A stretch of 64,000 nt of DNA from Novosphingopyxis sp965218915 (GCF_965218915.1 NZ_OZ244708.1:62001-126000), one strand, 5' to 3'; shown: positions 41,228-51,004, counted from the first letter of the stretch. The notes: a model not told the origin generated them from the sequence alone. A program made the numbers and translations.

Positions 41228-43578
41228 CCCGCGACCCCAAGGTCGTCGCGCGCGAAAAGCCGGTCGGCGCGCATCTGCCCTATGCGCGCCATGTCGATCG
41301 GCAGACGACCGAGACCCGCGACGGCATGCTGATGCAGACCATCCGGCTGCGCGGCCTGTTGTTCGAGACCGCCGACACCGACGAACTGAACTACCGCGCC
41401 GAATTGCGCGACGCGATGCTGCGCGCGGTCGGCTCGTCGCGTTTCGCGCTCTACCATCATGTCGTGCGCCGCCGCGCCGATTTTGCGCTCGACGCGGATT
41501 ACAAGGACAGCTTCTCGAAAGAACTCGACGCGCGGTGGAGAGAGCGGCTCGCCTCGCGCCAGCTCTATGTCAACGAGCTGTTCCTGACGCTGGTGCGCCG
41601 CCCGCTGCAGGGCCGCATGGGCATCGCCGACCGGTTGCGCGGATGGGTATCGGACGCGGGGCGCGAGCGCGGAGCCGCCGCGGCGCAGGAACTGCGTGCG
41701 CTTATGAATGCGCGCGATGCGCTGGTCGCCTCGCTCGGCCAATATGGCGCGCAGGTGCTGGGTATCTACGACACGCCGAACGGCCCCTGTTCGGAGCCGC
41801 TGGAGTTCCTGTCCTGCCTGCTCAACGGCGACATGCGCCCCGTCGCGCTGCCGCATGAGGATATCGGCAATTATCTCGCCTGTCGCCGGATCAGCTTCGG
41901 TCAGGAGGCGATCGAGCTGGGCCAGGCGGGTGCCACGCGGCGCCAGTTCCTCGCCATGGTGTCGATCAAGGATTATCCCGGCATCACCTCGCCCGGCATG
42001 TTCGACGAGCTCTACCGGCTGCCGATCGAGATGACGGTGTCGCAAAGCTTCGGCTTCGTCGAGCGCGGCGCTGCGCTGTCGCGCATGAACCTGTCACTGC
42101 GGCGCATGCGCTCGGCGGAGGACGAGGCGCTGACGCTGCGCGACGAGCTGGCGCAGGCCAAGGACGATGTGGCGGCGGGGCGCGCAGGCTTTGGCGAGCA
42201 TCACACCACGATCGCACTGCGCGCGGACACGCTGGCCGCGCTCGACGATCATGTCGCCGAGGTGATCGCGCAGCTCGGCGATATGGGGATCATTGGCGCG
42301 CGCGAGGACATTGCATTGGAGCCTGCCTTCTGGGCGCAGTTTCCCGGCAATTTCAAATATATTGCGCGGCGCGGCTTGGTTTCGACGCGCAATTTCTCCA
42401 GCCTCGCCAGCATGCATAATTTTCCCGTCGGCAAGGCGCGCGGCAATCACTGGGGCGACGCCGTGGCGCTGCTCGAAACCACCGCGGCGGGGCCCTATTT
42501 CTTCAACTTCCACCACGGCGATCTGGGCAATTTCACCGTCATCGGCCCCTCGGGCTCGGGCAAGACGGTGGTGCTGAACTTCCTGCTCGCGCAGGCGCGC
42601 AAGTTCGATCCGCGCATCGTCTTCTTCGACAAGGATCGCGGCGCGGAATTGTTCGTGCGCGCCATCGGCGGGCGCTACGACCGGCTCCGTCCCGACGAGC
42701 CCGCGCATCTCAATCCGTTGCAGCTGCCCGATACACCCGGCAACCGGCAGTTTCTGATCGACTGGCTGGGTATGCTGGCGGGCGGCGCGGATATCGGCGA
42801 GACCGCGCGGATCAAGGATGCGGTCGACGCGAATTACGATCAACCGCCCGAGCACCGCCGCCTGTGCCATCTCGCCGAGCTGTTCCGTGGGAGCGCGCGT
42901 CCTCAAGCGGGCGATCTCTACGCACGGCTGCAACCCTGGTGGGGACAGGGCGAACGCGCCTGGCTGTTTGACAATGAAGACGACCGCACCGATCTGAGCG
43001 CGCGCACCGTGGGCTTCGACATGACCGCGATCCTCGACGATCCCACCGCACGCACCCCGGCGATGTTCTATTTGTTCCACCGTGTCGAGGAACGGCTCGA
43101 CGGATCGCCCGCGATCATCGTCGTCGACGAGGGCTGGAAGGCGCTCGACGACGAGGTGTTCGTGCGGCGGATCAAGGACTGGGAAAAGACCATCCGCAAG
43201 CGCAATGGCATTGTCGGCTTCGCCACGCAGAGCGCCGAGGATGCGCTGGACAGCAAGATATCGAGCGCGATCATCGAGCAGGCCGGCACGCAGATATTCA
43301 TGATCAACCCCAAGGCGCGTGCCCAGGATTATGTCGACGGCTTCGGCCTGACGGCCCATGAATATGATCTCGTCCGCACATTGCCCGACAGCGCGCATTG
43401 TTTCCTGATCAAGCACGGCCAGGACAGCGTGGTCGCGCGGCTCGATCTGAGCGGCGAGGCGGAGCTGCTCACCATCCTGTCGGGCCGCGAAGGCATCATG
43501 CGCATTTTCGACGATGTGCGTGCCGCGACCGGCGACGACCCCGCCGACTGGATGGCCCCGTTGATGGAGCGCGTATAA
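41206..43578 (+). CDS. virB4: T4SS ATPase VirB4
   Basis: A 790-residue ATPase with Walker A GPSGSGKTV starting at Gly447 and Walker B IIVVDEGWKAL at about 636-646, followed by IRKRNGIVGFATQSAEDAL. VirB4 drives pilus biogenesis and substrate transfer at the inner membrane. The frame is open to 41122, but the ATG at 41206 gives the family start (MQLLPSLTRDPKVVAREKP). Its stop overlaps virB6 by one base. Confidence 0.95.
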   Translation: MQLLPSLTRDPKVVAREKPVGAHLPYARHVDRQTTETRDGMLMQTIRLRGLLFETADTDELNYRAELRDAMLRAVGSSRFALYHHVVRRRADFALDADYKDSFSKELDARWRERLASRQLYVNELFLTLVRRPLQGRMGIADRLRGWVSDAGRERGAAAAQELRALMNARDALVASLGQYGAQVLGIYDTPNGPCSEPLEFLSCLLNGDMRPVALPHEDIGNYLACRRISFGQEAIELGQAGATRRQFLAMVSIKDYPGITSPGMFDELYRLPIEMTVSQSFGFVERGAALSRMNLSLRRMRSAEDEALTLRDELAQAKDDVAAGRAGFGEHHTTIALRADTLAALDDHVAEVIAQLGDMGIIGAREDIALEPAFWAQFPGNFKYIARRGLVSTRNFSSLASMHNFPVGKARGNHWGDAVALLETTAAGPYFFNFHHGDLGNFTVIGPSGSGKTVVLNFLLAQARKFDPRIVFFDKDRGAELFVRAIGGRYDRLRPDEPAHLNPLQLPDTPGNRQFLIDWLGMLAGGADIGETARIKDAVDANYDQPPEHRRLCHLAELFRGSARPQAGDLYARLQPWWGQGERAWLFDNEDDRTDLSARTVGFDMTAILDDPTARTPAMFYLFHRVEERLDGSPAIIVVDEGWKALDDEVFVRRIKDWEKTIRKRNGIVGFATQSAEDALDSKISSAIIEQAGTQIFMINPKARAQDYVDGFGLTAHEYDLVRTLPDSAHCFLIKHGQDSVVARLDLSGEAELLTILSGREGIMRIFDDVRAATGDDPADWMAPLMERV

Positions 43579-44807
43579 TGCCGTGCGGCGCGGTCACCAC
43601 CGGCCAGGGATTCCTCAGCCGCAGCATCGAGCATATCGATTGCCAGGCCGCCACGATTGGCAGCTATGGCTTCCAGTCGCTGGCCGCCCCCGGATCGGCC
43701 TTTTCCATTGCGGTCACCAGCCTTTTGACCCTGTTCATCGCGATCCTGGGTATCCGGCTGATCCTGGGGGACCGTCTGGGGCTGAGCGATGTGGTAGTCG
43801 CCGCGCTGGAAATCGGGGTGGTGCTGACGCTGCTGGGCAGTTGGCCGGCCTATCGAACCCTGTTCTACGATGTCGTGCTGGAGGCGCCCGCCGATATCAG
43901 CGCCGCCCTGCTGTCGGGCACCGGGACCGCCAGCACTGAAAGTATGGTCGCGCGTCTGCAGGGGGTCGACGATGCGATCCTGGCGCTCACGCGGATCGGC
44001 TCGGGCCGCTTCACTGCGGGCGCGGTGCCGGTGCAGCAGGGCCAGCGGCCGGACGAAGCCTTTCAGGAGATCGCGGTGAGCGACGATCTGGGCTGGGGCA
44101 CAGCGCGGCTGTCCTTCCTTGCCGGAACGCTGGTCCCGCTGATCATGCTCAGAATCGCTGCCGGACTGTTGCTGGCGCTTGGGCCCCTTTTCGCCGGGCT
44201 GCTGCTGTTCGAGGCGACCCGCAGCCTGTTTCTAGGCTGGCTCAGCGCGCTGTTCGGCATCATGCTCGCCTCGACCGGGTTCGCGGTGCTGCTCTCGGTC
44301 GAGCTTGCCGTGCTAGAACCCTGGCTTACCAGCGCGCTGCGCCAGCGCGCGTCGGACATCGCCACTCCCAGCGCCCCGACCGAATTGCTCGCACTGACGC
44401 TGGCCTTTTCGCTGGCCTCGCTGCTGCTGCTCGCCTTTCTTACGCGCTTCGCCGTGCGGCAATGGGTCGCGCGGGCTTCGTCGCCAAGCGAGACAGCTGG
44501 CAAGGACCGGTCCCGCTCACCGGCGTCCGCCAGGCCTCAGCCCACAGGCCTGCCCGCGCTTGCGGGATCGCAGCGCGCCCAGCGCATCGCCGAGGGGATC
44601 GAATCGATCCAGCGCGCCGAATGGGTGGGCGCATCCATCGGCGGTGGTCGCGGCGCATACCAGGCCCGGCCCCTTGCGCTTCCCGCCGCTGACCGGGGCG
44701 CGAGCGATGACAAGATGATGGCAACCGCCGTCCCACTCGGGCAAAGCTACAAGCGCACCATGCGGCGATCCACACGGGCGGGCAACGCGCGGGACCGTGG
44801 ACCATGA
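43578..44807 (+). CDS. virB6: T4SS inner-membrane protein VirB6/TrbL
   Basis: A 409-residue protein with at least five hydrophobic helices (AVTSLLTLFIAILGI, VVAALEIGVVLTLLG, LIMLRIAAGLLLALGPLFAG, LSALFGIMLASTGFAVLL, LLALTLAFSLASLLLLAFL) and a basic, disordered C-terminus of about 110 residues. The RIAAGLLLALGPLFAGLLLF segment matches the core of VirB6. It forms part of the inner-membrane channel. It is translationally coupled on both sides. Confidence 0.9.
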   Translation: MPCGAVTTGQGFLSRSIEHIDCQAATIGSYGFQSLAAPGSAFSIAVTSLLTLFIAILGIRLILGDRLGLSDVVVAALEIGVVLTLLGSWPAYRTLFYDVVLEAPADISAALLSGTGTASTESMVARLQGVDDAILALTRIGSGRFTAGAVPVQQGQRPDEAFQEIAVSDDLGWGTARLSFLAGTLVPLIMLRIAAGLLLALGPLFAGLLLFEATRSLFLGWLSALFGIMLASTGFAVLLSVELAVLEPWLTSALRQRASDIATPSAPTELLALTLAFSLASLLLLAFLTRFAVRQWVARASSPSETAGKDRSRSPASARPQPTGLPALAGSQRAQRIAEGIESIQRAEWVGASIGGGRGAYQARPLALPAADRGASDDKMMATAVPLGQSYKRTMRRSTRAGNARDRGP

Positions 44808-45586
44808 GGGAGGGGCCGATCGAAGCCGAAGATGATCTGGACGAGTATTTCCGCGATGCGGGGAGCTGGGCCGAGGATCGCGCCGCCGGTATCCGCCGCT
44901 CGCGCCGCCTCGCCTGGTGGATCGCGGGCGGGGCCGGCTTCATTGCCGTGCTGGAAGCAATCGCACTGGTTGCGCTGACACCACTGAAGGCGGTCGAGCC
45001 CTATACGCTGCTGGTCGACAAGCAGACCGGCTATGTCGAGGCGCTCACCCCCGTCGACGGCAATCTGGTCACGCCCGACGCCGCGCTGACGCGCAGCTTT
45101 CTGGCGCAATATGTCATCGCACGCGAAAGCTTCGCGATCGACACGGTGCAGCAGGATTACCGCAAGGTTGCGCTCTGGTCGGCCGATGGCGCGCGATCGG
45201 GCTACATCGCGGATATGCAGGCGGGCAATCCGAATAGCCCGCTGACCCGCTATCCGCGCCGCACGGTAATCGACACCGAGGTTAAAAGCGTGTCATCGCT
45301 TGGCGACAATGTCTCGCTGGTGCGCTTCGACACATTGCGGACCGCCCCCAATGGCGGCGGCGAGGTGCGCCAGCCTTACGCAGCAGTGGTGCGCTGGCGC
45401 TATTCGGGCGAACCGATGAGCGTGGAGGACCGTATGCTGAATCCGCTCGGCTTTCAGGTGACGCGCTACCGCAAGGATGCCGAGGCGCTTCCGGCGGTGC
45501 AGGAGGCGCGCCCGGCGACGCCGTTGGAGCGCGTGGAAGATGATGAAGCGGTCGTCGACGATCAGGCCGCCGTGCCGCAACCGTGA
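44804..45586 (+). CDS. virB8: T4SS protein VirB8
   Basis: A 260-residue protein: cytosolic N-terminus (DDLDEYFRDAGSWAEDRAAG), one transmembrane helix (WWIAGGAGFIAVLEAIALVA, about 40-60) and a periplasmic NTF2-like domain containing AQYVIARESFAIDTVQQDY and NPLGFQVTRYRKDAE, as in VirB8. It bridges the inner-membrane complex to the core. It overlaps virB6 by four bases and virB9 by one. Confidence 0.95.
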   Translation: MREGPIEAEDDLDEYFRDAGSWAEDRAAGIRRSRRLAWWIAGGAGFIAVLEAIALVALTPLKAVEPYTLLVDKQTGYVEALTPVDGNLVTPDAALTRSFLAQYVIARESFAIDTVQQDYRKVALWSADGARSGYIADMQAGNPNSPLTRYPRRTVIDTEVKSVSSLGDNVSLVRFDTLRTAPNGGGEVRQPYAAVVRWRYSGEPMSVEDRMLNPLGFQVTRYRKDAEALPAVQEARPATPLERVEDDEAVVDDQAAVPQP

Positions 45587-46311
45587 TGCGTCTGTTCGCC
45601 TTGCTCACCATGCTATGCTGCGCCGTCCCGGCGCTGGCGCAGACCCAGCCCTATTCCGACGGCGGCGATCCACGCCTGCAGGTGGTGAATTATGATCCGG
45701 ACGAGATCGTGCGGCTGATGGTCAGCCCCGGATACCAGCTCACCGTCAGCTTCGCGCCGACCGAGCGGATCCAGAATATTGCGGTGGGCGCGAGCGACAT
45801 CTGGCTGGTCAGCGCAACGGCGCGCGGCGATCATCTGTTCATCAAGCCGACGCAGGGCGGCATTTCGACCAACATGACCGTCATCACCGACGTGCGCAGC
45901 TATCTGTTCGAGCTGCTGCCCGGCTCGTCCGATGGCCGCAATTCACCATTCGCGCTGCAATTCCGTTATGGCGAAGATCTGCCCGATCCGGCCGAGAGCG
46001 TCGACACGCTCGATTACGCAGCGCTCACCAATTGGAAACTGAGCGGAGACCGCGCAATCCGCCCGGTCGAAGTCGGTGACGACGGCACCCGCGTCTATAT
46101 CCATTGGGCCGAAAAGCAGCTCCAGCCCGCCGTGTTCGCGATCGACGATACCGGCGACGAAGTGCTCGTCGATGGCTATGTGCGCGGCGACGCCTATGTG
46201 ATCGACCGGTTGTTCGACAAGCTGGTCTTCCGGATCGGCAGGGACAGGGCAGTGGCAAGGCGGCCGAAGGAACAGGCCCGCAGGCCCTCTGGCGAAGACG
46301 AAGCCTCATGA
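45586..46311 (+). CDS. virB9: T4SS outer-membrane core protein VirB9
   Basis: A 241-residue exported protein with a signal peptide (LFALLTMLCCAVPALAQ). LQVVNYDPDEIVRLMVSPGY and the late RIGRDRAV region match VirB9. It forms the core ring with VirB7 and VirB10. No VirB7 lipoprotein is encoded nearby. ATG 45586 overlaps the virB8 stop. Confidence 0.94.
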   Translation: MRLFALLTMLCCAVPALAQTQPYSDGGDPRLQVVNYDPDEIVRLMVSPGYQLTVSFAPTERIQNIAVGASDIWLVSATARGDHLFIKPTQGGISTNMTVITDVRSYLFELLPGSSDGRNSPFALQFRYGEDLPDPAESVDTLDYAALTNWKLSGDRAIRPVEVGDDGTRVYIHWAEKQLQPAVFAIDDTGDEVLVDGYVRGDAYVIDRLFDKLVFRIGRDRAVARRPKEQARRPSGEDEAS

Positions 46312-47426
46312 CCGGCGTCGAGCGTCCGGCGCATGGCAGTGACGTGGTGCGCGACCGCGATGTGCGTCCCGAAGTCGCCGGTGCACCCTCGCGCATGCCG
46401 GTGGTGCTGTTTGCCATCGGCGCTCTGATCGCGGCGCTGCTGCTGTTCAACGCGCTCGATGCGCGGCGGCGCGCGCTTACCGCCCCGCCGACCAGGCCCG
46501 CGGCGTCCGATCTGGTCCTGCCGTCGCAGGCCGCGCCGAGCTTGTTCATCCCCCCCTCCAGCGAGGCCCCGGCGTTTGAGCGGGTCCAGCCGCGTTTTGC
46601 GCGCGCCGAGCCCGCGCCGGTATCGCAGCCGCAGCCGAGCTATGCACCGCCACCAGCACCGGCCGCTCCGCCCGAACAATATCAGGATTATGGCCCGCCC
46701 ACCGGCCCCACCAATCTGCTGCCCGAGCCGCCGCCGCGTGTCTCCAGCAGCCCGGTGATGGTGTTCGGCGACAGCGGCGCGCAAGGCCAGCCGGGCGGAC
46801 TGTCCAACGACGGCAATGACAATCCGCGCCAGGCTTCGGACGTTTTCGATCGCGCGCGCGCCGGGCCCCTGCAAAACCCCACCACCACCGTGCCTCAGGG
46901 CACGCTGATCCCGGCGGTGCTCGAAACCGCGCTCGATTCGACGCGCGCTGGCCAGGCGCGCGCGCTGGTCTCGCGCGACGTGCGCGGGTTCGACGGCAAA
47001 TCCGTTCTGATCCCGCGCGGCAGCCGTTTATATGGCGACTATCAGGCGGACGTAAAACCGGGCCAGAACCGCGCGCTGATCCAGTGGACCCGGCTGGTGC
47101 GACCGGACGGCGCCACCATCGCGCTCGATTCGCCGTCCGCCGATCCGCTCGGCCGCGCGGGGGTGAAGGGCAAGGTCAACAGCCATTTCTTCGCCCGTTT
47201 CGGCGGGGCGATCCTGCAGTCGGTGCTCAATATCGGCACCAATGTCGCCTCGCGCAGCATCAGCGACGGATCGGTGATCGTCGCCCTGCCCGGCAGCGTG
47301 GCGGCGACCGCAGGAAGCAGCCTGTCGCAGGACATACCGCCCACGCTCAAGGTCAAGCCCGGTGCGCGCGTCAGCGTGTTCGTTGCGCGTGATCTCGATT
47401 TTGCCGCGGTGGAGAGCCGCTGGTGA
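46308..47426 (+). CDS. virB10: T4SS core protein VirB10
   Basis: A 372-residue protein with one N-terminal membrane helix (MPVVLFAIGALIAALLLFNA), a proline-rich periplasmic linker (about 55-165, with PQPSYAPPPAPAAPPEQ) and the beta-barrel domain starting GTLIPAVLETALDSTRAGQA and including LIPRGSRLYGDYQADVKPGQ, the VirB10 signature. It spans both membranes and relays ATP energy to the outer pore. Overlaps both neighbours. Confidence 0.96.
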   Translation: MTGVERPAHGSDVVRDRDVRPEVAGAPSRMPVVLFAIGALIAALLLFNALDARRRALTAPPTRPAASDLVLPSQAAPSLFIPPSSEAPAFERVQPRFARAEPAPVSQPQPSYAPPPAPAAPPEQYQDYGPPTGPTNLLPEPPPRVSSSPVMVFGDSGAQGQPGGLSNDGNDNPRQASDVFDRARAGPLQNPTTTVPQGTLIPAVLETALDSTRAGQARALVSRDVRGFDGKSVLIPRGSRLYGDYQADVKPGQNRALIQWTRLVRPDGATIALDSPSADPLGRAGVKGKVNSHFFARFGGAILQSVLNIGTNVASRSISDGSVIVALPGSVAATAGSSLSQDIPPTLKVKPGARVSVFVARDLDFAAVESRW

Positions 47427-48445
47427 CCGCGCTCGCCGTCGATACCGCCGATGCGCCGGTCTACCTGCACAGCTATCTCGCACCGCTGGCCAACATATTG
47501 GCGCGGCCCGACGTCACCGACATCTACATCAACGCCCCGGGTGAATATTGGATCGAGACGCTGGGCGGCACGGTCGAGCGCCGCGATGACGCGCGGCTTA
47601 CGGAGGTCGCGCTCGAACGGCTCTCGCGCCAGATCGCGGCGATCGCCCACCAGGGCATCAGCCGCGCGCATCCTATGCTGTCGGCGAGCCTTCCCGACGG
47701 ATCGCGCGTGCAGATCGTGTTCCCGCCAGCCACGCGGGGTCCCGTCGCCATCGCCATCCGCAAGCATCTCGCGCGCGGGATGACGCTGGACGATTACGAA
47801 TCGCAAGGCGCGTTCGACACGGTCCGGCAGGACGCAGAAGACACCGGCAGCGTCACCCGGTCGCTGCGTCAGCTGCACGCCGACGGCGAATATGCCGCGC
47901 TGCTCGGGCAGGCGGTCAGGGCGCGCAAGAACATCCTCATTTCGGGCGGCACCTCCTCGGGCAAGACCACGTTTCTCAACGCGCTGCTCAAGGAAATACC
48001 GCCGGCCGAGCGGCTGATCACGATCGAGGACGCGCCCGAGCTGATCCAGAGCCACGCCAACATGATCGGGCTGATCGCCGCGCGCAGCAGGCTGTCGGAA
48101 GCCGATGTCAGCGCCGAGGCGCTGCTGGGCGCCGCGCTGCGGATGCGGCCCGACCGCATATTGCTCGGCGAGATTCGCGGACCCGAGGCGTTCACCTTCC
48201 TGCGCGCGATCAACAGCGGCCATCCCGGATCGATGACCACCATTCACGCCGACAGTCCGCGCCTCGCCGTCGAGCAGATGGCGCTGCTGGTGATGCAATC
48301 GGGCGCGCGGCTGAGCCGGCAGGATGTCGCGCACTATATCCGCAGCACCATCGACATTTTCGTCCAGCTCGGCCGGCGCAGCGGCAAGCGCTTCGTCGAG
48401 GCCGTGACGCTGGGCGGTCAGCTGGCCGCACGGAGCGCCGACTGA
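47423..48445 (+). CDS. virB11: T4SS ATPase VirB11
   Basis: A 340-residue hexameric ATPase: Walker A SGGTSSGKTTF (about 173-183), ITIEDAPEL (Asp box), GEIRGPEAFTFLRAINSGHP (Walker B) and GSMTTIHAD (His box). VirB11 switches the machine between pilus assembly and substrate export. The start is GTG 47423, overlapping the virB10 stop (GTGA). The N-terminal domain begins APLANILARPDVTDIYINAP as usual. Confidence 0.96.
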   Translation: MTALAVDTADAPVYLHSYLAPLANILARPDVTDIYINAPGEYWIETLGGTVERRDDARLTEVALERLSRQIAAIAHQGISRAHPMLSASLPDGSRVQIVFPPATRGPVAIAIRKHLARGMTLDDYESQGAFDTVRQDAEDTGSVTRSLRQLHADGEYAALLGQAVRARKNILISGGTSSGKTTFLNALLKEIPPAERLITIEDAPELIQSHANMIGLIAARSRLSEADVSAEALLGAALRMRPDRILLGEIRGPEAFTFLRAINSGHPGSMTTIHADSPRLAVEQMALLVMQSGARLSRQDVAHYIRSTIDIFVQLGRRSGKRFVEAVTLGGQLAARSAD

Positions 48446-48804
48446 TGGAGCCAAGCCTGTTCGATCCATCCCGCAACAGCGCGATCGTCGAGGCCGCTTT
48501 ATGGGTGCAGCGCCTGCTGCTCGGCTCGCTGGCGACCAGCATCGCGGTGATCGCGGTCGCCTGGCTCGGGTTCATGATGCTGCAGGGCAGCGTCTCGATC
48601 CGCCGCGGGGCGCAGCTCATCGCGGGCTGCTTCATCCTGTTCGGCTCCGCCGCCATCGCACAAGGGCTGAGCGGGCTGGCGGGGCGTGAAGGCGCGGCGT
48701 TCGAGCAGCTTGCGCCAATATCAGCGACATCTGTGCCGTCGTCTCCGACGACAGAATTGGCACCCTATGATCCTTATGCGGGGGCTTCGGTGCCTGTCCG
48801 GTGA
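48445..48804 (+). CDS. Second VirB2/TrbC-like protein
   Basis: A 119-residue protein that resembles the first VirB2 of this operon over its two helices: WVQRLLLGSLATSIAVIAVA and the later AGCFILFGSAAIA. It lacks a signal peptide; the N-terminus MEPSLFDPSRNSAIVEA is polar. It has an extra Pro/Ser/Thr-rich C-terminus of about 35 residues. It could be a minor pilin or an accessory membrane protein. It overlaps virB11 by one base (TGATG), so it belongs to the operon. Confidence 0.85.
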   Translation: MEPSLFDPSRNSAIVEAALWVQRLLLGSLATSIAVIAVAWLGFMMLQGSVSIRRGAQLIAGCFILFGSAAIAQGLSGLAGREGAAFEQLAPISATSVPSSPTTELAPYDPYAGASVPVR

Positions 48805-48840
48805 TCTGCGTTAAGCACTGCAAACCAAGATGCACCCGTC

Positions 48841-49590
48841 TCAGGCTGCTAAATCCATATCCGCGGCGATGAGCCCGGCGAGATGTGCCGCCTCGCGGCG
48901 AAGCAGCGATGCCATCGCGCCTTCCGGTCGCTGATGTAGATAGCCGCTGATCAGCGCGTAAGACGCAGTCGGAATATGCAGGCAAGGATCGCCCTGCACC
49001 CGCCGCCAGGCAATCAGCGCCATGGCGGTCAGCAGCGTATCCAGTTCGCAATGCTCGCGCGCCGACCGCCAATCGATGTTCCGATCGTCCGCCATCGGTT
49101 TGGCTTTGTTGGCGATGAGTGCAACTGGCACGCCCATGCGCAGCAGGATTTCAGTGAGATGATGCCAGGTTTTGGAGAACCCCTTGATGGCCTGGCCCAG
49201 GTCGAGATGACGCGCCTCGCGGCGCGGCCCGAACTGCTCACGCAGCTGGATCGGCAGGGCAAGATCATGGCTCATCGCGGCCAGTTCGATGACCTTGGCA
49301 TCGACCGCGCTTCCGCCGTAGGTCACGAGTTGCCGATCCGGCCGTTCCTGCAGATGGAAAAAGGCGGCGGAGAGCAAGGGACGCTCGCCGCCATCTTCCG
49401 CCGTCCAGCTGGCGAGCGGTCCGACCGACAGCCTGCCCTCATCGTCGAGATCGACGTCGAGCATGGCGACGACGTCCAGCTTGCACGAAGCGATGCGGGC
49501 TTTTTCGCATTTGGGATCGATCGCCTTGTAAGCGTCTTCGAGATAGGGATCGAAGCGGGTTTCGCTATCGAGGATGGTGTAGCTTTTCAT
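48841..49590 (-). CDS. Predicted 3'-5' exonuclease, PolB-exonuclease-like
   Basis: A 249-residue protein starting MKSYTILDSETRFDP, with the D-x-E of exonuclease motif I (LDSET), a motif II-like LVTYGGSAVDAKVIELAAM, and DWRSAREHCELDTLLTAMAL as motif III. This pattern matches the predicted 3'-5' exonucleases related to the PolB proofreading domain (DEDD superfamily). Likely helps DNA processing during plasmid transfer or maintenance. ATG 49590 has an AGGA site. Confidence 0.7.
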   Translation of the reverse strand: MKSYTILDSETRFDPYLEDAYKAIDPKCEKARIASCKLDVVAMLDVDLDDEGRLSVGPLASWTAEDGGERPLLSAAFFHLQERPDRQLVTYGGSAVDAKVIELAAMSHDLALPIQLREQFGPRREARHLDLGQAIKGFSKTWHHLTEILLRMGVPVALIANKAKPMADDRNIDWRSAREHCELDTLLTAMALIAWRRVQGDPCLHIPTASYALISGYLHQRPEGAMASLLRREAAHLAGLIAADMDLAA

Positions 49591-49668
49591 GAGGTATTCC
49601 TGTGCTGGGCATTGGGCCGCTTGGGTCAATGCGATGATGTTGATTGTTGATGATGAGGAAGGTGCCGA

Positions 49669-50250
49669 TCAGAACGGCACGGGCCGCACCCGTTCGAGCG
49701 TGAGCCAGGCCTGGAAGCTGGCGCTGAGATAACGGCGCTCGTTCGCCGATGCGGTCGAGTAGAGCCAACTGAGCCAGATCACCTGCGCCTGGTCGATCGA
49801 CCGCCGAGCCTGCTGGGTCAGCGAGGCATGCTGATCGGCAAGCGGTATGCCATAGGCATCCGCAACCTCTACCAGCGCCGATCGGCGGCAATGCAGCAAC
49901 CAGGCTGCGGCATGCGCCTTGCCCGCCAGCATTGGCAGCGCCGGATTGATGTCGGTCGATGATCCCGCGATCATGTGACGAACATGATGCGGACCGAGCG
50001 GACCGCCAAAGCCGATTACGTTCGTAGAGGGATCGACCAGCGACTGCATGGCCGCGATCGCATCGACGTCCTCGTATCGCGAGCGGAAGGCGTGATTGAA
50101 GAGCTCGAACTGGGCCTCTTTCTTACCGATACGGGTCACCTTGAGCGCGCCGAATGCATGGATCGGCGGTGAGGCTTCACCGGTGACATGGGGGTGATAG
50201 ACGACCGAAAAGGCGATCATCTTGTCTGAAACTGGTATTACAGAGCGCAT
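49669..50250 (-). CDS. Conserved mobile-element protein, unknown
   Basis: A 193-residue soluble protein starting MRSVIPVSDKMIAFSVVYHP with an AAGGAG site upstream. The stretch STNVIGFGGPLGPHHVRHMI followed by SIDQAQVIWLSWLYS distantly recalls the second and third motifs of the neighbouring exonuclease (a glycine turn, then the helix before the last Asp), so it could be a diverged paralogue without the catalytic D-x-E. This is speculative. Confidence 0.5.
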   Translation of the reverse strand: MRSVIPVSDKMIAFSVVYHPHVTGEASPPIHAFGALKVTRIGKKEAQFELFNHAFRSRYEDVDAIAAMQSLVDPSTNVIGFGGPLGPHHVRHMIAGSSTDINPALPMLAGKAHAAAWLLHCRRSALVEVADAYGIPLADQHASLTQQARRSIDQAQVIWLSWLYSTASANERRYLSASFQAWLTLERVRPVPF

Positions 50251-50337
50251 GAGACATGCTCCTTCGTCAAAAGCGAAGCGGGCGGCCCCTTGGTGGCGCC
50301 GCCCGCTGGGTGGATTGCGATGGGACCGAGATGACGG

Positions 50338-50874
50338 TCAGTGGAAGTTGGTGACCACGGCAAAATCATATTGCGGTCGCCAAAACTGCAGATGATTCCA
50401 GTTGGTTGTGGGAAGCGAAGCCGTGCTGGCTTTCTTACTAAGCCGCGCAGCTGCGCGTCTGGTCGCCGCAGTTAGATTGGCCGTCGGCATGCCCTTGATC
50501 AGCAGCAGCTCCCCGTGGCGATCTGCCTTGAGATAGCCGTCCAGATACTCGGCGTAGAGAACCAGGGCCTGGTCCTTCGCGATCTCGATTGGCACGGCCT
50601 CTGCAAAATCGGCACCGGTTGGTTTGCGCAGCACGACACCAAAGGTTTCTGGTTCTGGTGACGTTGGCGTTGAATAGATCGTTGCGATCAGATCGAGCGC
50701 CTCGTCTATCACCCAATCCATCAGGCCGATGCATCCCTCATGGCAAAGTGTATCGATCGCGGCAAATGCGATGGGAGCGGTGTTCATGCCTGCTGGAGCG
50801 AAACCCATTTCGGTGCGCAGGGCATGCAAAAGGGCCTGCCGGCCTGCGGCCGGCTGGTTGGTGGTATTGGTCAT
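50338..50874 (-). CDS. Hypothetical protein
   Basis: A 178-residue protein starting MTNTTNQPAAGRQALLHALR, with a helical N-terminal half (LMDWVIDEALDLIATIYST) and a C-terminus NWNHLQFWRPQYDFAVV. An AAGGA site precedes ATG 50874. No family recognised. It shares orientation with the exonuclease genes and lies in the module between the relaxase and the T4SS. Confidence 0.5.
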   Translation of the reverse strand: MTNTTNQPAAGRQALLHALRTEMGFAPAGMNTAPIAFAAIDTLCHEGCIGLMDWVIDEALDLIATIYSTPTSPEPETFGVVLRKPTGADFAEAVPIEIAKDQALVLYAEYLDGYLKADRHGELLLIKGMPTANLTAATRRAAARLSKKASTASLPTTNWNHLQFWRPQYDFAVVTNFH

Positions 50875-51004
50875 CTGATATGTCCTTGGATTGTGGAGAT
50901 TGGCCTATTGGCCAGAGCCTTTTTCCGTTCCCGAAAATCAGCTCACCATTATTCCCATGATATGGAAGGAGCTGGGCGATAGCGCCCGGCTCCCCACTGG
51001 CCGT

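Noticed and set aside
46104..46307. Longer in-frame start for virB10
   Set aside because: The extension is a shadow of virB9; ATG 46308 overlaps the virB9 stop as ATGA and gives the family N-terminus.
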